Origin: Pseudomonas soli
GTDB taxonomy: Bacteria > Pseudomonadota > Gammaproteobacteria > Pseudomonadales > Pseudomonadaceae
Assembly (NCBI RefSeq): GCF_900110655.1
Contig: NZ_FOEQ01000003.1
Coordinates: forward strand, 248,001-312,000
Direction of reading: 5' to 3'
Length of the DNA: 64,000 bases
Shown: piece after piece, positions 1-8,269 of the stretch
How the letters are laid out: each line of letters opens with the position of its first letter
Position numbering within the stretch: position 1 is the stretch's first letter
Position numbers and translations under genes: made by a program
The notes under the pieces: generated by a model
The model's database searches: none
Seen by the model: only the letters and a program-made list of their open reading frames with translations
What the model was told of the DNA's origin: nothing

Positions 1-996
1 ATCTGCTGCACACTGCGCGAGGACCTGCTGGAGGAGGTGGCCCGGTTGGCGGGCGAGGGTCGCTTCGATTACCTGCTGATCGAGTCCACGGGTATATCCG
101 AGCCGCTTCCGGTCGCCGAGACGTTCACCTTTCGCGATGAGCAGGGCCGCAGTCTCTCCGACATGGCACGCCTCGACACCATGGTCACCGTTGTCGATGG
201 GCTGAACTTCCTTCGCGATTATCAGGCAGCCGAAAGCCTGGCCAGTCGGGGTGAGACCTTGGGCGAAGGTGACGAACGTTCGATCAGTGACTTGCTGATC
301 GAGCAGGTTGAGTTCGCCGATGTGTTGCTGCTGAGCAAGATCGACCTGATCAGCCAGCATGAGCGCGAAGAATTGACCGCCATCCTGCGCAGCCTCAATG
401 CGCGGGCGCAGATCGTGCCGATGGTGATGGGCCAGGTGCCTTTGGCGCGCATCCTCGATACCGGCCTGTTCGATTTCGACCAGGCCGCGCAGGCGCCGGG
501 CTGGCTGCAGGAGCTGCGTGGCGAACATGTGCCGGAAACCGAGGAGTATGGTATTGCCGCGACCACCTGGCAGGCGCGCCGGCCATTCCATCCGCAGCGT
601 TTCTTCGACTTTATCCACAAGCCTTGGAGCAACGGCCGCTTGCTGCGCTCCAAAGGGTTCTTCTGGCTGGCTAGCAAGTTCCAGGAGGCCGGTAGCTGGT
701 CGCAGGCCGGCGGCATGATGCGCCATGGCCTGGCTGGTCGTTGGTGGCGTTTCGTGCCGCGCGAACAATGGCCGCAGGATGAAGAGAACACCGCGGCGAT
801 CCTCAAGCAGTGGTCCGCGGAAGCGGGCGACTGCCGACAGGAACTGGTGTTCATCGGGCAGAACATCGACTTTGTTCGGTTATCCACAGAGCTGGAAGCC
901 TGCCTGCTCGATGATGAGGAAATGGAGTTGGGGCCGATGGGCTGGCTGCGCCTGCCGGACCCCTTTGGTGAGTGGCATGAGGACGCTGCGGCATGA
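1..996 (+). CDS. CobW/COG0523 family GTP-binding metallochaperone (5' truncated)
   Basis: The reading frame is open from base 1, so the true start and the Walker A loop lie outside the window. The 331 residues seen begin with ICCTLREDLL, the end of the CxCC metal-binding motif that marks COG0523 GTPases. They continue with ESTGISEP (Walker B/switch region), SKIDL in the G4 position and a C-terminal CobW_C domain. COG0523 proteins use GTP to deliver metals; several pseudomonad members belong to zinc-starvation (Zur) regulons. The stop overlaps the start of the DUF1826 gene (ATGA), and a second CobW protein follows, so this is probably a metal-homeostasis operon. The exact metal is inferred, not shown. 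Two exact DnaA-box nonamers lie inside the gene (611 and 880). Confidence 0.9.
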   Translation: MCCTLREDLLEEVARLAGEGRFDYLLIESTGISEPLPVAETFTFRDEQGRSLSDMARLDTMVTVVDGLNFLRDYQAAESLASRGETLGEGDERSISDLLIEQVEFADVLLLSKIDLISQHEREELTAILRSLNARAQIVPMVMGQVPLARILDTGLFDFDQAAQAPGWLQELRGEHVPETEEYGIAATTWQARRPFHPQRFFDFIHKPWSNGRLLRSKGFFWLASKFQEAGSWSQAGGMMRHGLAGRWWRFVPREQWPQDEENTAAILKQWSAEAGDCRQELVFIGQNIDFVRLSTELEACLLDDEEMELGPMGWLRLPDPFGEWHEDAAA

Positions 997-1610
997 CTGT
1001 GGATATCCGCCAGGTCTTCGGTGAGTCACCCCAGGTGATGACGGAGATTCTCCAGGATGGGGTCAACCTCGCGGTCTGGCAGCGCCGCCTGCCGGCCCAG
1101 GTCGAGGACTTCGCCAACCTGGTGCTGAGCCTGGGCCAGCCATTGGCCGATGAGCGCGTGATCGAGGTGGATGAACGCCAGCCGCCAGCGTTGCCCGGGC
1201 TGCTCAGAGAAACCGCCGATCTGCATGGCTACGATGGCTTCGTCGCCGATGTGGCCTGGCTGGTGGCGGCCTATACCTGCCTGCTGGGCGCTCGGCGCCT
1301 AGGGGTGCGGCTGCGGGTGCTTGAGGGGGCGATGTGCCCGCGCATGCATGTGGATCATGTGCCATTGCGCCTGCTCAGTACCTACGCCGGCGCAGGTAGC
1401 GAATGGCTGCCAGAGGGTGCCATCGACCGTACCCGGTTGCAGCTGGCGCCGCCGCCTGTGGATAACGTCCGGCGATTGGTGGCGGGAGAGGTAGCCCTGC
1501 TCAAGGGTGAGAAGTGGCTGGGGAACGAGGGTGCGGGCTTGGTCCACCGGTCCCCGCAGACACCCGCCGGGGAGCGTCGCTTGCTGTTGAGCCTGGACTG
1601 GTTGGCATGA
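993..1610 (+). CDS. DUF1826 domain-containing protein
   Basis: This is a 205-residue protein without signal peptide or membrane segment. Conserved-looking blocks are CPRMHVDHVPLRLL (about residues 112-125) and STYAGAGSEWLPEG. The HVDH cluster could bind a metal, which is inference. From memory it fits DUF1826, a family often found next to COG0523 GTPases in pseudomonads. Its ATG overlaps the upstream cobW stop by 4 nt (ATGA), indicating translational coupling. Function is unknown; context suggests a role in metal limitation. A TGTGGATAA nonamer lies at 1457-1465. Confidence 0.75.
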   Translation: MTVDIRQVFGESPQVMTEILQDGVNLAVWQRRLPAQVEDFANLVLSLGQPLADERVIEVDERQPPALPGLLRETADLHGYDGFVADVAWLVAAYTCLLGARRLGVRLRVLEGAMCPRMHVDHVPLRLLSTYAGAGSEWLPEGAIDRTRLQLAPPPVDNVRRLVAGEVALLKGEKWLGNEGAGLVHRSPQTPAGERRLLLSLDWLA

Positions 1611-1662
1611 ATTGCCGGACGCCCCGGTATAGACTGCCATCAAGCCCTTGCGATACCGAGCC

Positions 1663-2640
1663 ATGTTGCAGAACATCCCCACCCATGTGATCGCCGGCCC
1701 GCTAGGCGCCGGCAAGACCAGCCTGATCCGTCACTTGCTGGAGCAACGACCAACTGGTGAGCGTTGGGCCGTGCTGGTCAACGAATTTGGCCAGATCGGC
1801 CTGGATGCCGCCTTGCTCAGCCGTGATGAGGCCGGCATCGCCATCGCAGAGGTGGCGGGAGGCTGTCTGTGCTGCGTCAATGGCGCACCGTTCCAGGTGG
1901 GGCTCGGCCGCCTGCTGCGCAAGGCGCGCCCGGATCGCCTGTTCATCGAACCGTCCGGCCTCGGTCACCCACTCGAATTGCTGGAGCAACTGGGGCGGGC
2001 GCCTTGGACCGGTGTCCTGTCGGTCCAGCCACTGTTGATGGTGCTGGATGCCGCGGCCCTTTCCCGGGGCACTGGCTTGCCAGAGGCACAGAACATGGCA
2101 TTGGCGAAGGCGGGGTTGCTGCTGTTCAACAAGGCGAGCTCCATGGATGCTGCCACCCGCCTGTTGATAACTGCATCATTGCCTGAAGTCCCGGCGTTGT
2201 GGACGGATCATGGCGCGCTAGCCCTCGCTGAGTTGCCTGTATCGCCCGCGGCGCCAGCAGCGGGCTCACTCGACCTTTCCAGTTTGCCTGTGGATAACGG
2301 CCCCGTCCCACGGCCCACCTTGTGGGTGGATCCGCGGCAACCGATCTGTCAGTCCCGGCTGGCGGACGAGGGCTGGAGCGTAGGTTGGCGCTGGCATCCG
2401 GGCCAGTTCTTCGATGAAATGGCGCTACGTGGCGTTCTTGAGCAATGGTCGTGGTGCCGGGCGAAAGGGGTTATCCACACCGCGGCGGGGTGGCAGTCGT
2501 TCAATGGCCTGGAACGTGGGGCGCTGGAATGGCGCCCCAGCGAATGGCGCAGGGACTCGCGCATCGAGCTGATCTTCGATCAGCCACAACCAGTGCAGGT
2601 GCTCCAGGCGGCCATCGCCAGCTGTTACGTTGCTGGCTGA
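1663..2640 (+). CDS. CobW/COG0523 family GTP-binding protein (second copy)
   Basis: 325 residues from the ATG at 1663. An in-frame TTG 15 nt upstream is possible but less likely. The Walker A loop GPLGAGKTS is at residues 12-20, CxCC appears as GGCLCCVNG near residue 65, and EPSGLGHP follows. The G4 element is degenerate (FNKAS instead of NKxD), so nucleotide specificity may be relaxed. The family hydrolyses GTP and is thought to act in metal trafficking. It lies 52 nt after the DUF1826 gene, probably in the same operon or with a promoter of its own (TATAGACT lies near 1628). No Zur-type palindrome is visible. Two DnaA-box nonamers (2289, 2471) are inside it. Confidence 0.88.
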   Translation: MLQNIPTHVIAGPLGAGKTSLIRHLLEQRPTGERWAVLVNEFGQIGLDAALLSRDEAGIAIAEVAGGCLCCVNGAPFQVGLGRLLRKARPDRLFIEPSGLGHPLELLEQLGRAPWTGVLSVQPLLMVLDAAALSRGTGLPEAQNMALAKAGLLLFNKASSMDAATRLLITASLPEVPALWTDHGALALAELPVSPAAPAAGSLDLSSLPVDNGPVPRPTLWVDPRQPICQSRLADEGWSVGWRWHPGQFFDEMALRGVLEQWSWCRAKGVIHTAAGWQSFNGLERGALEWRPSEWRRDSRIELIFDQPQPVQVLQAAIASCYVAG

Positions 2641-3033
2641 TCAATTGCGCCAGCGGTTATGTTCCTGGCGCCATTGCTGCATTTCGATGACGTTGTCGGT
2701 GCGTGGCGGGGTCTTGATCTCGAACGGGTAGGGTGCAAGTTCGATCTGCATGGTGTGGGCGCCGAACTGGGTGACAGTGCCGGGGTGACGTTGTTCGCCG
2801 GTAACGGTGAACTCGAAATTGTAGATGCGCGCCAGGCGCTTTCGGCCATTGGCGTCGCGCACGAAAGCGATGCGCTTGAGCGCCACGGCGTCGTCGAGCA
2901 GTTCCAGGTCGAGCTTGGCACAATGCTGCTTGACCCGAGCCAGGGCCTTCTCGCGAAGCCCGTGGTTGTGCCACAGCCAGGCGCCTGCGGTCGCCACCAG
3001 CATCAGGACGAAAAGGTTTTCCAGGGTCAGCAT
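2641..3033 (-). CDS. DUF3301 domain-containing membrane-anchored protein
   Basis: 130 residues: an N-terminal hydrophobic segment (about 4-21, [18 protein letters not shown]) likely anchors it in the inner membrane. A basic, soluble domain follows with the DUF3301-like stretch [19 protein letters not shown]. It is convergent with the CobW gene, and its stop codon directly abuts that of cobW at 2640/2641. It is divergent from pdxY across 120 bp. Function is not known. Confidence 0.75.
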   Translation of the reverse strand: MLTLENLFVLMLVATAGAWLWHNHGLREKALARVKQHCAKLDLELLDDAVALKRIAFVRDANGRKRLARIYNFEFTVTGEQRHPGTVTQFGAHTMQIELAPYPFEIKTPPRTDNVIEMQQWRQEHNRWRN

Positions 3034-3153
3034 TTGCGTAAGCTCCAGACAGGTCGATCCAGCTTAACTGCGTCTCTGGCCTGTCGTACAGATGGCAATC
3101 AGGTTCATACTGCGGGCCGCACATTTCTTCACATAGTTTCGGAAGCGCCCTGC

Positions 3154-4026
3154 ATGAAACGTACACCGCACCTGCTCGCCATTCAGTCCCACGTGGTCTT
3201 TGGACACGCCGGCAACAGCGCCGCGGTGTTTCCCATGCAGCGGGTCGGGGTCAACGTCTGGCCACTCAACACGGTGCAGTTCTCCAACCACACTCAGTAT
3301 GGCCAGTGGGCGGGGGAAGTGCTTGCGCCAGCGCAAATTCCCGCGTTGGTGGAAGGCATTTCCAATATCGGCGAATTGGGCCACTGCGATGCGGTGCTGT
3401 CGGGTTACCTGGGCAGTGCCGAGCAGGGGTGGGCGATCCTGGCTGGCGTCGAGCGGATCAAGGCGGTCAATCCCAGGGCTTTGTACCTGTGCGACCCGGT
3501 CATGGGCCATGCCGAGAAAGGTTGCATCGTGCCGGCCGAGGTAAGTGAATTCCTGCTCGAGCAGGCCGTGGCCAAGGCCGATATCCTGTGCCCCAACCAG
3601 CTTGAGCTGGACAGTTTCTGTGGCCGCCGCGCGCAGTCGCTGGAGGATTGCGTGGGCATGGCGCGCGGGTTGTTGGAGCGTGGGCCGCAGGTAGTGCTGG
3701 TCAAGCACCTGAATTATCCACAGCGCGCGGACGATGCCTTCGAGATGCTCCTGGTGACCCGCGAAGCCAGCTGGCACCTGCGTCGGCCACTGCTGGCGTT
3801 CCCGCGTCAGCCGGTAGGGGTGGGCGACCTGACGTCAGGGTTGTTCCTCGCCCGGGTGCTGCTTGGCGATAACTGGCTGCAAGCCTTCGAGTTCACCGCC
3901 GCTGCCGTGCATGAGGTGCTGCTGGAAACCCAGGCCTGCGCCAGCTATGAACTGCAGCTGGTGCGGGCCCAGGATCGCATCGCCCACCCACGGGTGCGCT
4001 TCGAGGCGCAGCGCCTGAACGGCTAG
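3154..4026 (+). CDS. pdxY: Pyridoxal kinase PdxY
   Basis: 290 residues, the normal length for PdxY. It phosphorylates pyridoxal with ATP in the vitamin B6 salvage pathway in the cytoplasm. The ribokinase-type fold is recognised from the N-terminal [17 protein letters not shown], the central DPVMGH (about 109-114) and the C-terminal anion-hole motif [10 protein letters not shown] (about 225-234). The frame is open further upstream but that part is antisense to the DUF3301 gene; the ATG at 3154 matches the family N-terminus. The stop TAG shares the palindrome CTAG with the stop of the convergent thioesterase gene. A DnaA-box nonamer lies at 3714-3722. Confidence 0.95.
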   Translation: MKRTPHLLAIQSHVVFGHAGNSAAVFPMQRVGVNVWPLNTVQFSNHTQYGQWAGEVLAPAQIPALVEGISNIGELGHCDAVLSGYLGSAEQGWAILAGVERIKAVNPRALYLCDPVMGHAEKGCIVPAEVSEFLLEQAVAKADILCPNQLELDSFCGRRAQSLEDCVGMARGLLERGPQVVLVKHLNYPQRADDAFEMLLVTREASWHLRRPLLAFPRQPVGVGDLTSGLFLARVLLGDNWLQAFEFTAAAVHEVLLETQACASYELQLVRAQDRIAHPRVRFEAQRLNG

Positions 4027-4508
4027 ATCGAATCGGTCTTCAGGTTCTGATAGCGCTGCTCTAGCTCCTGGCGGATCTGTCGGCGCTGCTGACCCTGCAG
4101 GAAGCGGCGCTTCTCTTCGCTGCTCTGCGGCTGGCGTGGTGGTACCTTCACCGGGCGCCGGTCATCGTCGACAGCCACCATGGTGAAGAAGCAGCTGTTG
4201 GAGTGGCGTACAGAGCGCTCGCGGATATTCTCCGTGACAACCTTGATGCCCACCTCCATCGAGGTGTTGCCGGTGTAGTTGACCGACGCCAGGAAGGTCA
4301 CCAGTTCGCCGACGTGCACCGGCTCGCGGAAGATCACCTGGTCCACCGACAGGGTCACCACATAGGTACCGGCATAGCGGCTGGCGCAGGCATAGGCGAC
4401 TTCGTCGAGGTACTTGAGCAGGGTGCCGCCGTGTACGTTGCCAGAGAAGTTGGCCATGTCCGGTGTCATCAGGACGGTCATGGTCAGCTGGGCGTTTCCA
4501 GGTTCCAT
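4023..4508 (-). CDS. Acyl-CoA thioesterase (hotdog fold, YciA/BFIT type)
   Basis: 161 residues from the start [10 protein letters not shown]; the longer upstream frame has no family match. The hotdog core is seen in [19 protein letters not shown] (about 26-44), with the HGG and D of the active-site helix, followed by [14 protein letters not shown]. The enzyme hydrolyses acyl-CoA to free acid and CoA; the substrate range cannot be read. The C-terminus is charged and helical ([17 protein letters not shown]). The stop overlaps pdxY by 4 nt. A second, shorter thioesterase lies at 33901-34299. Confidence 0.88.
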   Translation of the reverse strand: MEPGNAQLTMTVLMTPDMANFSGNVHGGTLLKYLDEVAYACASRYAGTYVVTLSVDQVIFREPVHVGELVTFLASVNYTGNTSMEVGIKVVTENIRERSVRHSNSCFFTMVAVDDDRRPVKVPPRQPQSSEEKRRFLQGQQRRQIRQELEQRYQNLKTDSI

Positions 4509-4834
4509 AGAGAGCTCACGGTGAATTTGCACGGTATCGGGGCGGGTATCTGCAGACACTTCTGTTTCCCCTCTTTGAGGTTTCCCATCCTGGTACGGGA
4601 CGTCGGCTGACGCTCCATCGTCACGCCAATATTGCCATCGGCGGTGTCGAATCTGCCGATCTGTTTCTGCATATTGCATTGGCAATTTGCGGCAAGGCGC
4701 GATGTTAACCTGACGACGCCCATGCAACGTGGGCTTTCGCGTCAATCACAACAGTATGTGCCTGCTCCGCGCCCAGGGTCTTCCCAGCAGAGGAGCGGTT
4801 CGCCCCCAGCATCGAAAACAAGGAGTAACACGCC
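4509..4834. other. Intergenic region between thioesterase and antiporter genes
   Basis: 326 bp without a convincing gene, serving two divergent genes. A perfect inverted repeat, ATTGC-ATTG-GCAAT, is at 4673-4686 and could be an operator. The antiporter ribosome-binding site AAGGAG is at 4819-4824. I see no clear sigma-70 pair and no stable RNA. Confidence 0.5.
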
Positions 4835-6595
4835 ATGCATGCCATCAGCTTCATCCAGGATCTGGCGGTGATCATGCTGGTTGCCGGGGTGGTCACCATT
4901 CTCTTTCATCGCCTCAAGCAGCCCGTGGTGCTGGGCTACATCGTCGCCGGCTTCATCATCGGGCCGCACACGCCGCCGTTCGGGCTGATCCACGACGAAG
5001 ACACCATCAAGACCCTGGCTGAACTGGGAGTGATCTTCCTGATGTTCTGCCTGGGCCTGGAGTTCAGCCTGCGCAAGCTGTTCAAGGTCGGTGCCACGGC
5101 GTTCATCGCCGCCTTCCTGGAAATCGTCCTGATGATCTGGATCGGTTTCGAGATAGGTCGCTGGTTCGGCTGGAACACCATGGATTCGCTTTTCCTCGGG
5201 GCGATCCTGGCGATTTCTTCGACCACCATCATCGTCAAGGCGCTCAACGACCTGAAGATGAAGAACGAGCGCTTTGCCCAACTGATCTTCGGCGTGCTGA
5301 TCGTCGAGGATATTCTCGGCATCGGTATCATCGCGCTGCTGTCGGGCATCGCCGTCAGCGGTACGGTGAGCTCCGGCGAGGTGTTCTCGACCGTGGGCAA
5401 GTTGTCGCTGTTCATGATCGTCGCGCTGGTCATCGGCATCTTGCTGGTGCCGCGGCTGCTGGCCTATGTGGCCAAGTTCGAAAGCAACGAAATGCTGCTG
5501 ATTACCGTGCTGGGCCTGTGTTTCGGCTTCTGCCTGCTGGTGGTCAAGCTCGAGTACAGCATGGTGCTGGGTGCCTTCCTGATCGGCGCAATCATGGCCG
5601 AGTCGCGCGAGCTGCTGAAGATCGAGCGCCTGATCGAGCCGGTGCGCGACTTGTTCAGTGCCATCTTCTTCGTGGCCATCGGCCTGATGATCGACCCGTC
5701 GATCCTGCTCGAATACGCTTGGCCGATCGTGGTCATCACCCTGGCGGTGGTGTTGGGCAAGATGCTTTCCTGCGGCATGGGGGCGTTCATTGCCGGCAAT
5801 GATGGACGCACTTCGCTGCGTGTGGGGATGGGGCTTTCGCAGATCGGCGAATTCTCCTTCATCATCGCTGCCCTGGGCATGACCCTGCAGGTCACCAGCG
5901 ACTTCCTCTACCCGGTCGCGGTGGCGGTATCGGCCATCACCACCCTGCTCACGCCCTACCTGATCCGCGCTGCCGACCCGTTGTCGATCAAGCTGGGCAA
6001 TGTGGTACCCAGCCGCCTGGCGCGGGTGCTTTCGCTGTACGGCGAGTGGTTGCGCAGCATCCAGCCCCAGGGCGAGGGGGCCATGCTGGCGGCGATGATC
6101 CGGCGCATCCTGTTGCAGGTCGGGGTCAACCTGGCGCTGGTGATCGCGATCTTCTTCAGTGGCGGCTATTTCGCCGGGCGTATCGGCGTCTGGCTCAGCG
6201 AATGGGTGACGGACGCCGGTCAGCAGAAGGCGCTGATCTGGGGCGCGGCGCTGCTGCTGTCGTTGCCGTTCCTGATTGCCGCGTACCGCAAGCTCAAGGC
6301 ACTGTCGATGTTGCTGGCAGAGATGGGCGTCAAGCCGGAGATGGCGGGGCGACATACCCAGCGCGTAAGACGGGTGATCGCCGAGGTGATTCCGCTGCTG
6401 TCACTGCTGGTGATCTTCCTGCTACTGTCAGCCTTGTCGGCGAGCATTCTGCCCACCAGCGAACTGCTGCTGATCATCGCGGTAGTGGCGGCGGTAGTGG
6501 TGGCACTGCTGTGGCGCTGGCTGATCCGTGTGCATACGCGAATGCAGGTGGCGTTGCTGGAGACGCTGGAGAACAGCCGCGATCATTCGCACTGA
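4835..6595 (+). CDS. CPA2-family monovalent cation:proton antiporter
   Basis: 586 residues, almost entirely hydrophobic. The first about 385 residues form the Na+/H+ exchanger domain: QPVVLGYIVAGFIIGPHTPP (27-46), FLMFCLGLEFS, LGAILAISSTTIIVK and GMGLSQIGEFSFIIAALG are typical of KefB/YbaL-like antiporters. Unlike KefB or YbaL, no C-terminal TrkA-N/RCK nucleotide-binding domain follows. Instead, residues about 425-570 carry roughly four more hydrophobic segments. It therefore lacks the usual cytoplasmic ligand gate and is probably regulated differently. Start supported by AAGGAGTAACACGCC before the ATG. The gene stands alone; the ion specificity is unknown. Confidence 0.88.
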   Translation: MHAISFIQDLAVIMLVAGVVTILFHRLKQPVVLGYIVAGFIIGPHTPPFGLIHDEDTIKTLAELGVIFLMFCLGLEFSLRKLFKVGATAFIAAFLEIVLMIWIGFEIGRWFGWNTMDSLFLGAILAISSTTIIVKALNDLKMKNERFAQLIFGVLIVEDILGIGIIALLSGIAVSGTVSSGEVFSTVGKLSLFMIVALVIGILLVPRLLAYVAKFESNEMLLITVLGLCFGFCLLVVKLEYSMVLGAFLIGAIMAESRELLKIERLIEPVRDLFSAIFFVAIGLMIDPSILLEYAWPIVVITLAVVLGKMLSCGMGAFIAGNDGRTSLRVGMGLSQIGEFSFIIAALGMTLQVTSDFLYPVAVAVSAITTLLTPYLIRAADPLSIKLGNVVPSRLARVLSLYGEWLRSIQPQGEGAMLAAMIRRILLQVGVNLALVIAIFFSGGYFAGRIGVWLSEWVTDAGQQKALIWGAALLLSLPFLIAAYRKLKALSMLLAEMGVKPEMAGRHTQRVRRVIAEVIPLLSLLVIFLLLSALSASILPTSELLLIIAVVAAVVVALLWRWLIRVHTRMQVALLETLENSRDHSH

Positions 6596-6661
6596 GGGAG
6601 CGGTTAACGCTTTCTGCGCAAGATTTCACCGTCGTCCGAGGGGATGGAGCGGTAGCAGTGT

Positions 6662-6684
6662 CGCCAGGCGCAGAGAGCCTGGCG
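6662..6684 (+). terminator. Hairpin downstream of the antiporter gene
   Basis: Perfect 8-bp stem CGCCAGGC-N7-GCCTGGCG followed by ATTCT. The T tract is poor, so termination strength is uncertain. A second imperfect hairpin (GTGATTGG-N10-CCATCAC) lies at 6691-6717, before the end of the convergent SMI1/KNR4 gene. Confidence 0.5.
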
Positions 6685-6738
6685 ATTCTACGAGTGATTG
6701 GTAGCTATAAGCCATCACTTTGTGCGGGTATTTCTCAT

Positions 6739-7146
6739 TCAGCTTTCCAGCCAGACATCCCGCGCCCAGTGCCAGACCGATTCCCAGCTTTCCTCGGTGA
6801 CGATTTCCTCTTCACCGGACCACAGCACCACGGTGCCGTCCTCTTCGACGCAGTAGAAATCGTCTCCGTCCTGGCAGATCGGTATGAGGTCGCGGGGCAC
6901 GCCGGCGTCCCAGGCATTGGCCGCCACCTCCGGCAGGTAGGTGTGGGATTGCGGGTCGGTCACGGTGACCGGCTCGAGGCTGCCGTACACCACGTCACTG
7001 ACGGTCAGCAGGTATTCCTTGAACACGAAGGGGATGTTGATGAACAGCTCTTCCTCGATCTCGACCAGCTGATCCTCGTCCGGCAGTTCCAGCGGCACCG
7101 GTACCGGCTCGTTGGCTTCACGGAGTTGTTCGATCACTTCTTCCAC
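6739..7146 (-). CDS. SMI1/KNR4 (SUKH) family protein
   Basis: 135 acidic residues with the SUKH-type features: an N-terminal helix EEVIEQLREA, then LPDEDQLVEIEEEL, INIPFVFKEYLLTVSDV, PICQDGDDFYCVEEDGTVVLW and a C-terminal ESWESVWHWARDVWLES. Many SUKH proteins are immunity proteins for contact-dependent or polymorphic toxins. No toxin gene, VgrG or CDI gene lies beside this one, so a housekeeping or orphan role is as likely. It is followed by no close downstream gene on its strand. Confidence 0.82.
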   Translation of the reverse strand: MEEVIEQLREANEPVPVPLELPDEDQLVEIEEELFINIPFVFKEYLLTVSDVVYGSLEPVTVTDPQSHTYLPEVAANAWDAGVPRDLIPICQDGDDFYCVEEDGTVVLWSGEEEIVTEESWESVWHWARDVWLES

Positions 7147-7213
7147 GGTTCACATCCTCTGACCTTATGACAACGCTGCGCGTTATACCCTAGTAGGCCG
7201 CTCTGGCAAAAGC

Positions 7214-7242
7214 AAAAACCCCGGGACAGGCCCGGGGTTTTT
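7214..7242. terminator. Bidirectional intrinsic terminator
   Basis: AAAAACCCCGGG-ACAGG-CCCGGGGTTTTTT: a strong GC stem with A and T runs on both sides, so it works in both directions. On the minus strand it terminates the Tim44-domain gene (stop at 7260) and insulates the SMI1/KNR4 gene. Confidence 0.92.
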
Positions 7243-7259
7243 TCTGCAACGTGCGACGG

Positions 7260-8108
7260 TTAACCGTTTTGGCGGATACCGGCCAGCAGCCAAGGCTGGT
7301 TTTCGCCCTGGGCGCGAACCATGTGCCAGCTTTCGCTGAACACTTCGCCCTGGTCGAAGCGCGAAGTCTTCGACACGCCACGGAAGGTAAGGGTGGCGTC
7401 GGTCTGGTCGGCGCGGTCGTCTACGCCGTCCAGTTGCACATCGAGGTCGTCGATGTAGGTGGACTGGAAGCCTTCACCTTGTTCCGCGCGCTCACGCTTG
7501 AGGAACTCGAGCATCTGCGGGGTGACGAACTCGGCGATCTTGTCCATCTCGTTGGCGTCCCAGTGCTGCTGCAGCGACTGGAAGTGCGAACGTGCGGCGG
7601 CCAGGAAGCTGGCTTCGTTGAACCAGGCCGGGGCGTTTATCGCAGGCGCGGCAACCGGTGCGGCGGAACCGCCGAAGATCGACTGCGGGGCGGCCTGCGG
7701 CTGGGCTTCGCGCTGGTACGGGGCATGGCCGGCTGCAGCGTGTTGCGGCTGCTGCTGGCGGCGGCGCGCGGCGATGAAGCGGAAGACCAGGAAGGCGATC
7801 AGGCCCATGATCAGGAAATCGAGGATCTGCATGCCATCGAAGCCATCGCCCATGAACATGGAGGCCAGCAGGCCACCGGCGGCGAGGCCGGCCAGCGGGC
7901 CCAGCCAGCGCGAGGCGCCGCTGGCGGCAGCGGGTGCGCGGCCTGGCGCGGTCGGGGCGGCGGCAGGGGTGGTCGGGGTAGCCTGGCGGGTTTGGTGGAT
8001 AGGCGCGGAGCCCGAGCTCTTGCCGCCACCGAAGCGCTTGGCGTTGGCGTCGAGGCTCAGCGTCAGGCCGACGCAGAGCGCCAGAGCGATGCTAAGAAAA
8101 CGTTGCAT
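7260..8108 (-). CDS. Tim44-like domain exported/membrane protein
   Basis: 282 residues from MQRFLSIALALCVGLTLSLDANA, a signal peptide with cleavage likely near residue 23. A low-complexity Ala/Pro/Thr-rich linker follows (about 30-70), then hydrophobic segments LAGLAAGGLLASMF and FLIMGLIAFLVFRFI (about 72-115). The C-terminal Tim44-like domain (about 165-280) has the pattern FLAAARSHFQSLQQHWDAN. Bacterial Tim44-domain proteins are of unknown function; the mitochondrial member works at the import motor. The ATG at 8108 is chosen because it opens the signal peptide. Confidence 0.85.
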   Translation of the reverse strand: MQRFLSIALALCVGLTLSLDANAKRFGGGKSSGSAPIHQTRQATPTTPAAAPTAPGRAPAAASGASRWLGPLAGLAAGGLLASMFMGDGFDGMQILDFLIMGLIAFLVFRFIAARRRQQQPQHAAAGHAPYQREAQPQAAPQSIFGGSAAPVAAPAINAPAWFNEASFLAAARSHFQSLQQHWDANEMDKIAEFVTPQMLEFLKRERAEQGEGFQSTYIDDLDVQLDGVDDRADQTDATLTFRGVSKTSRFDQGEVFSESWHMVRAQGENQPWLLAGIRQNG

Positions 8109-8242
8109 AAGTTGGGGGTTCCCGTTTGTGTGGATTGCACGCGCGTCATGGTGCACATGAACCAGCAGACATAGCCAGCGACAACATGTTTCGAGCTTTT
8201 GCCTGATAGTCGGGAATGCAGACGGGCGTTGTCTGAAAGGTC

Positions 8243-8264
8243 ATCGCGGGGCAAGCCCCGCGAT
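8243..8264. repeat. REP-like palindrome downstream of uvrD
   Basis: ATCGCGGGGC-AA-GCCCCGCGAT, a perfect 10-bp inverted repeat just beyond the uvrD stop. It matches the half-element of the P. putida REP family seen at 27462, 32894 and 46618 in this window. It may also act as a terminator or 3' mRNA stabiliser. Confidence 0.75.
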
Positions 8265-8269
8265 TGGGT

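Noticed and set aside
4742..6355. Long open frame antisense to the antiporter gene
   Set aside because: Composition (His, Gln, Asp rich) is what the reverse complement of hydrophobic codons gives; no family match.
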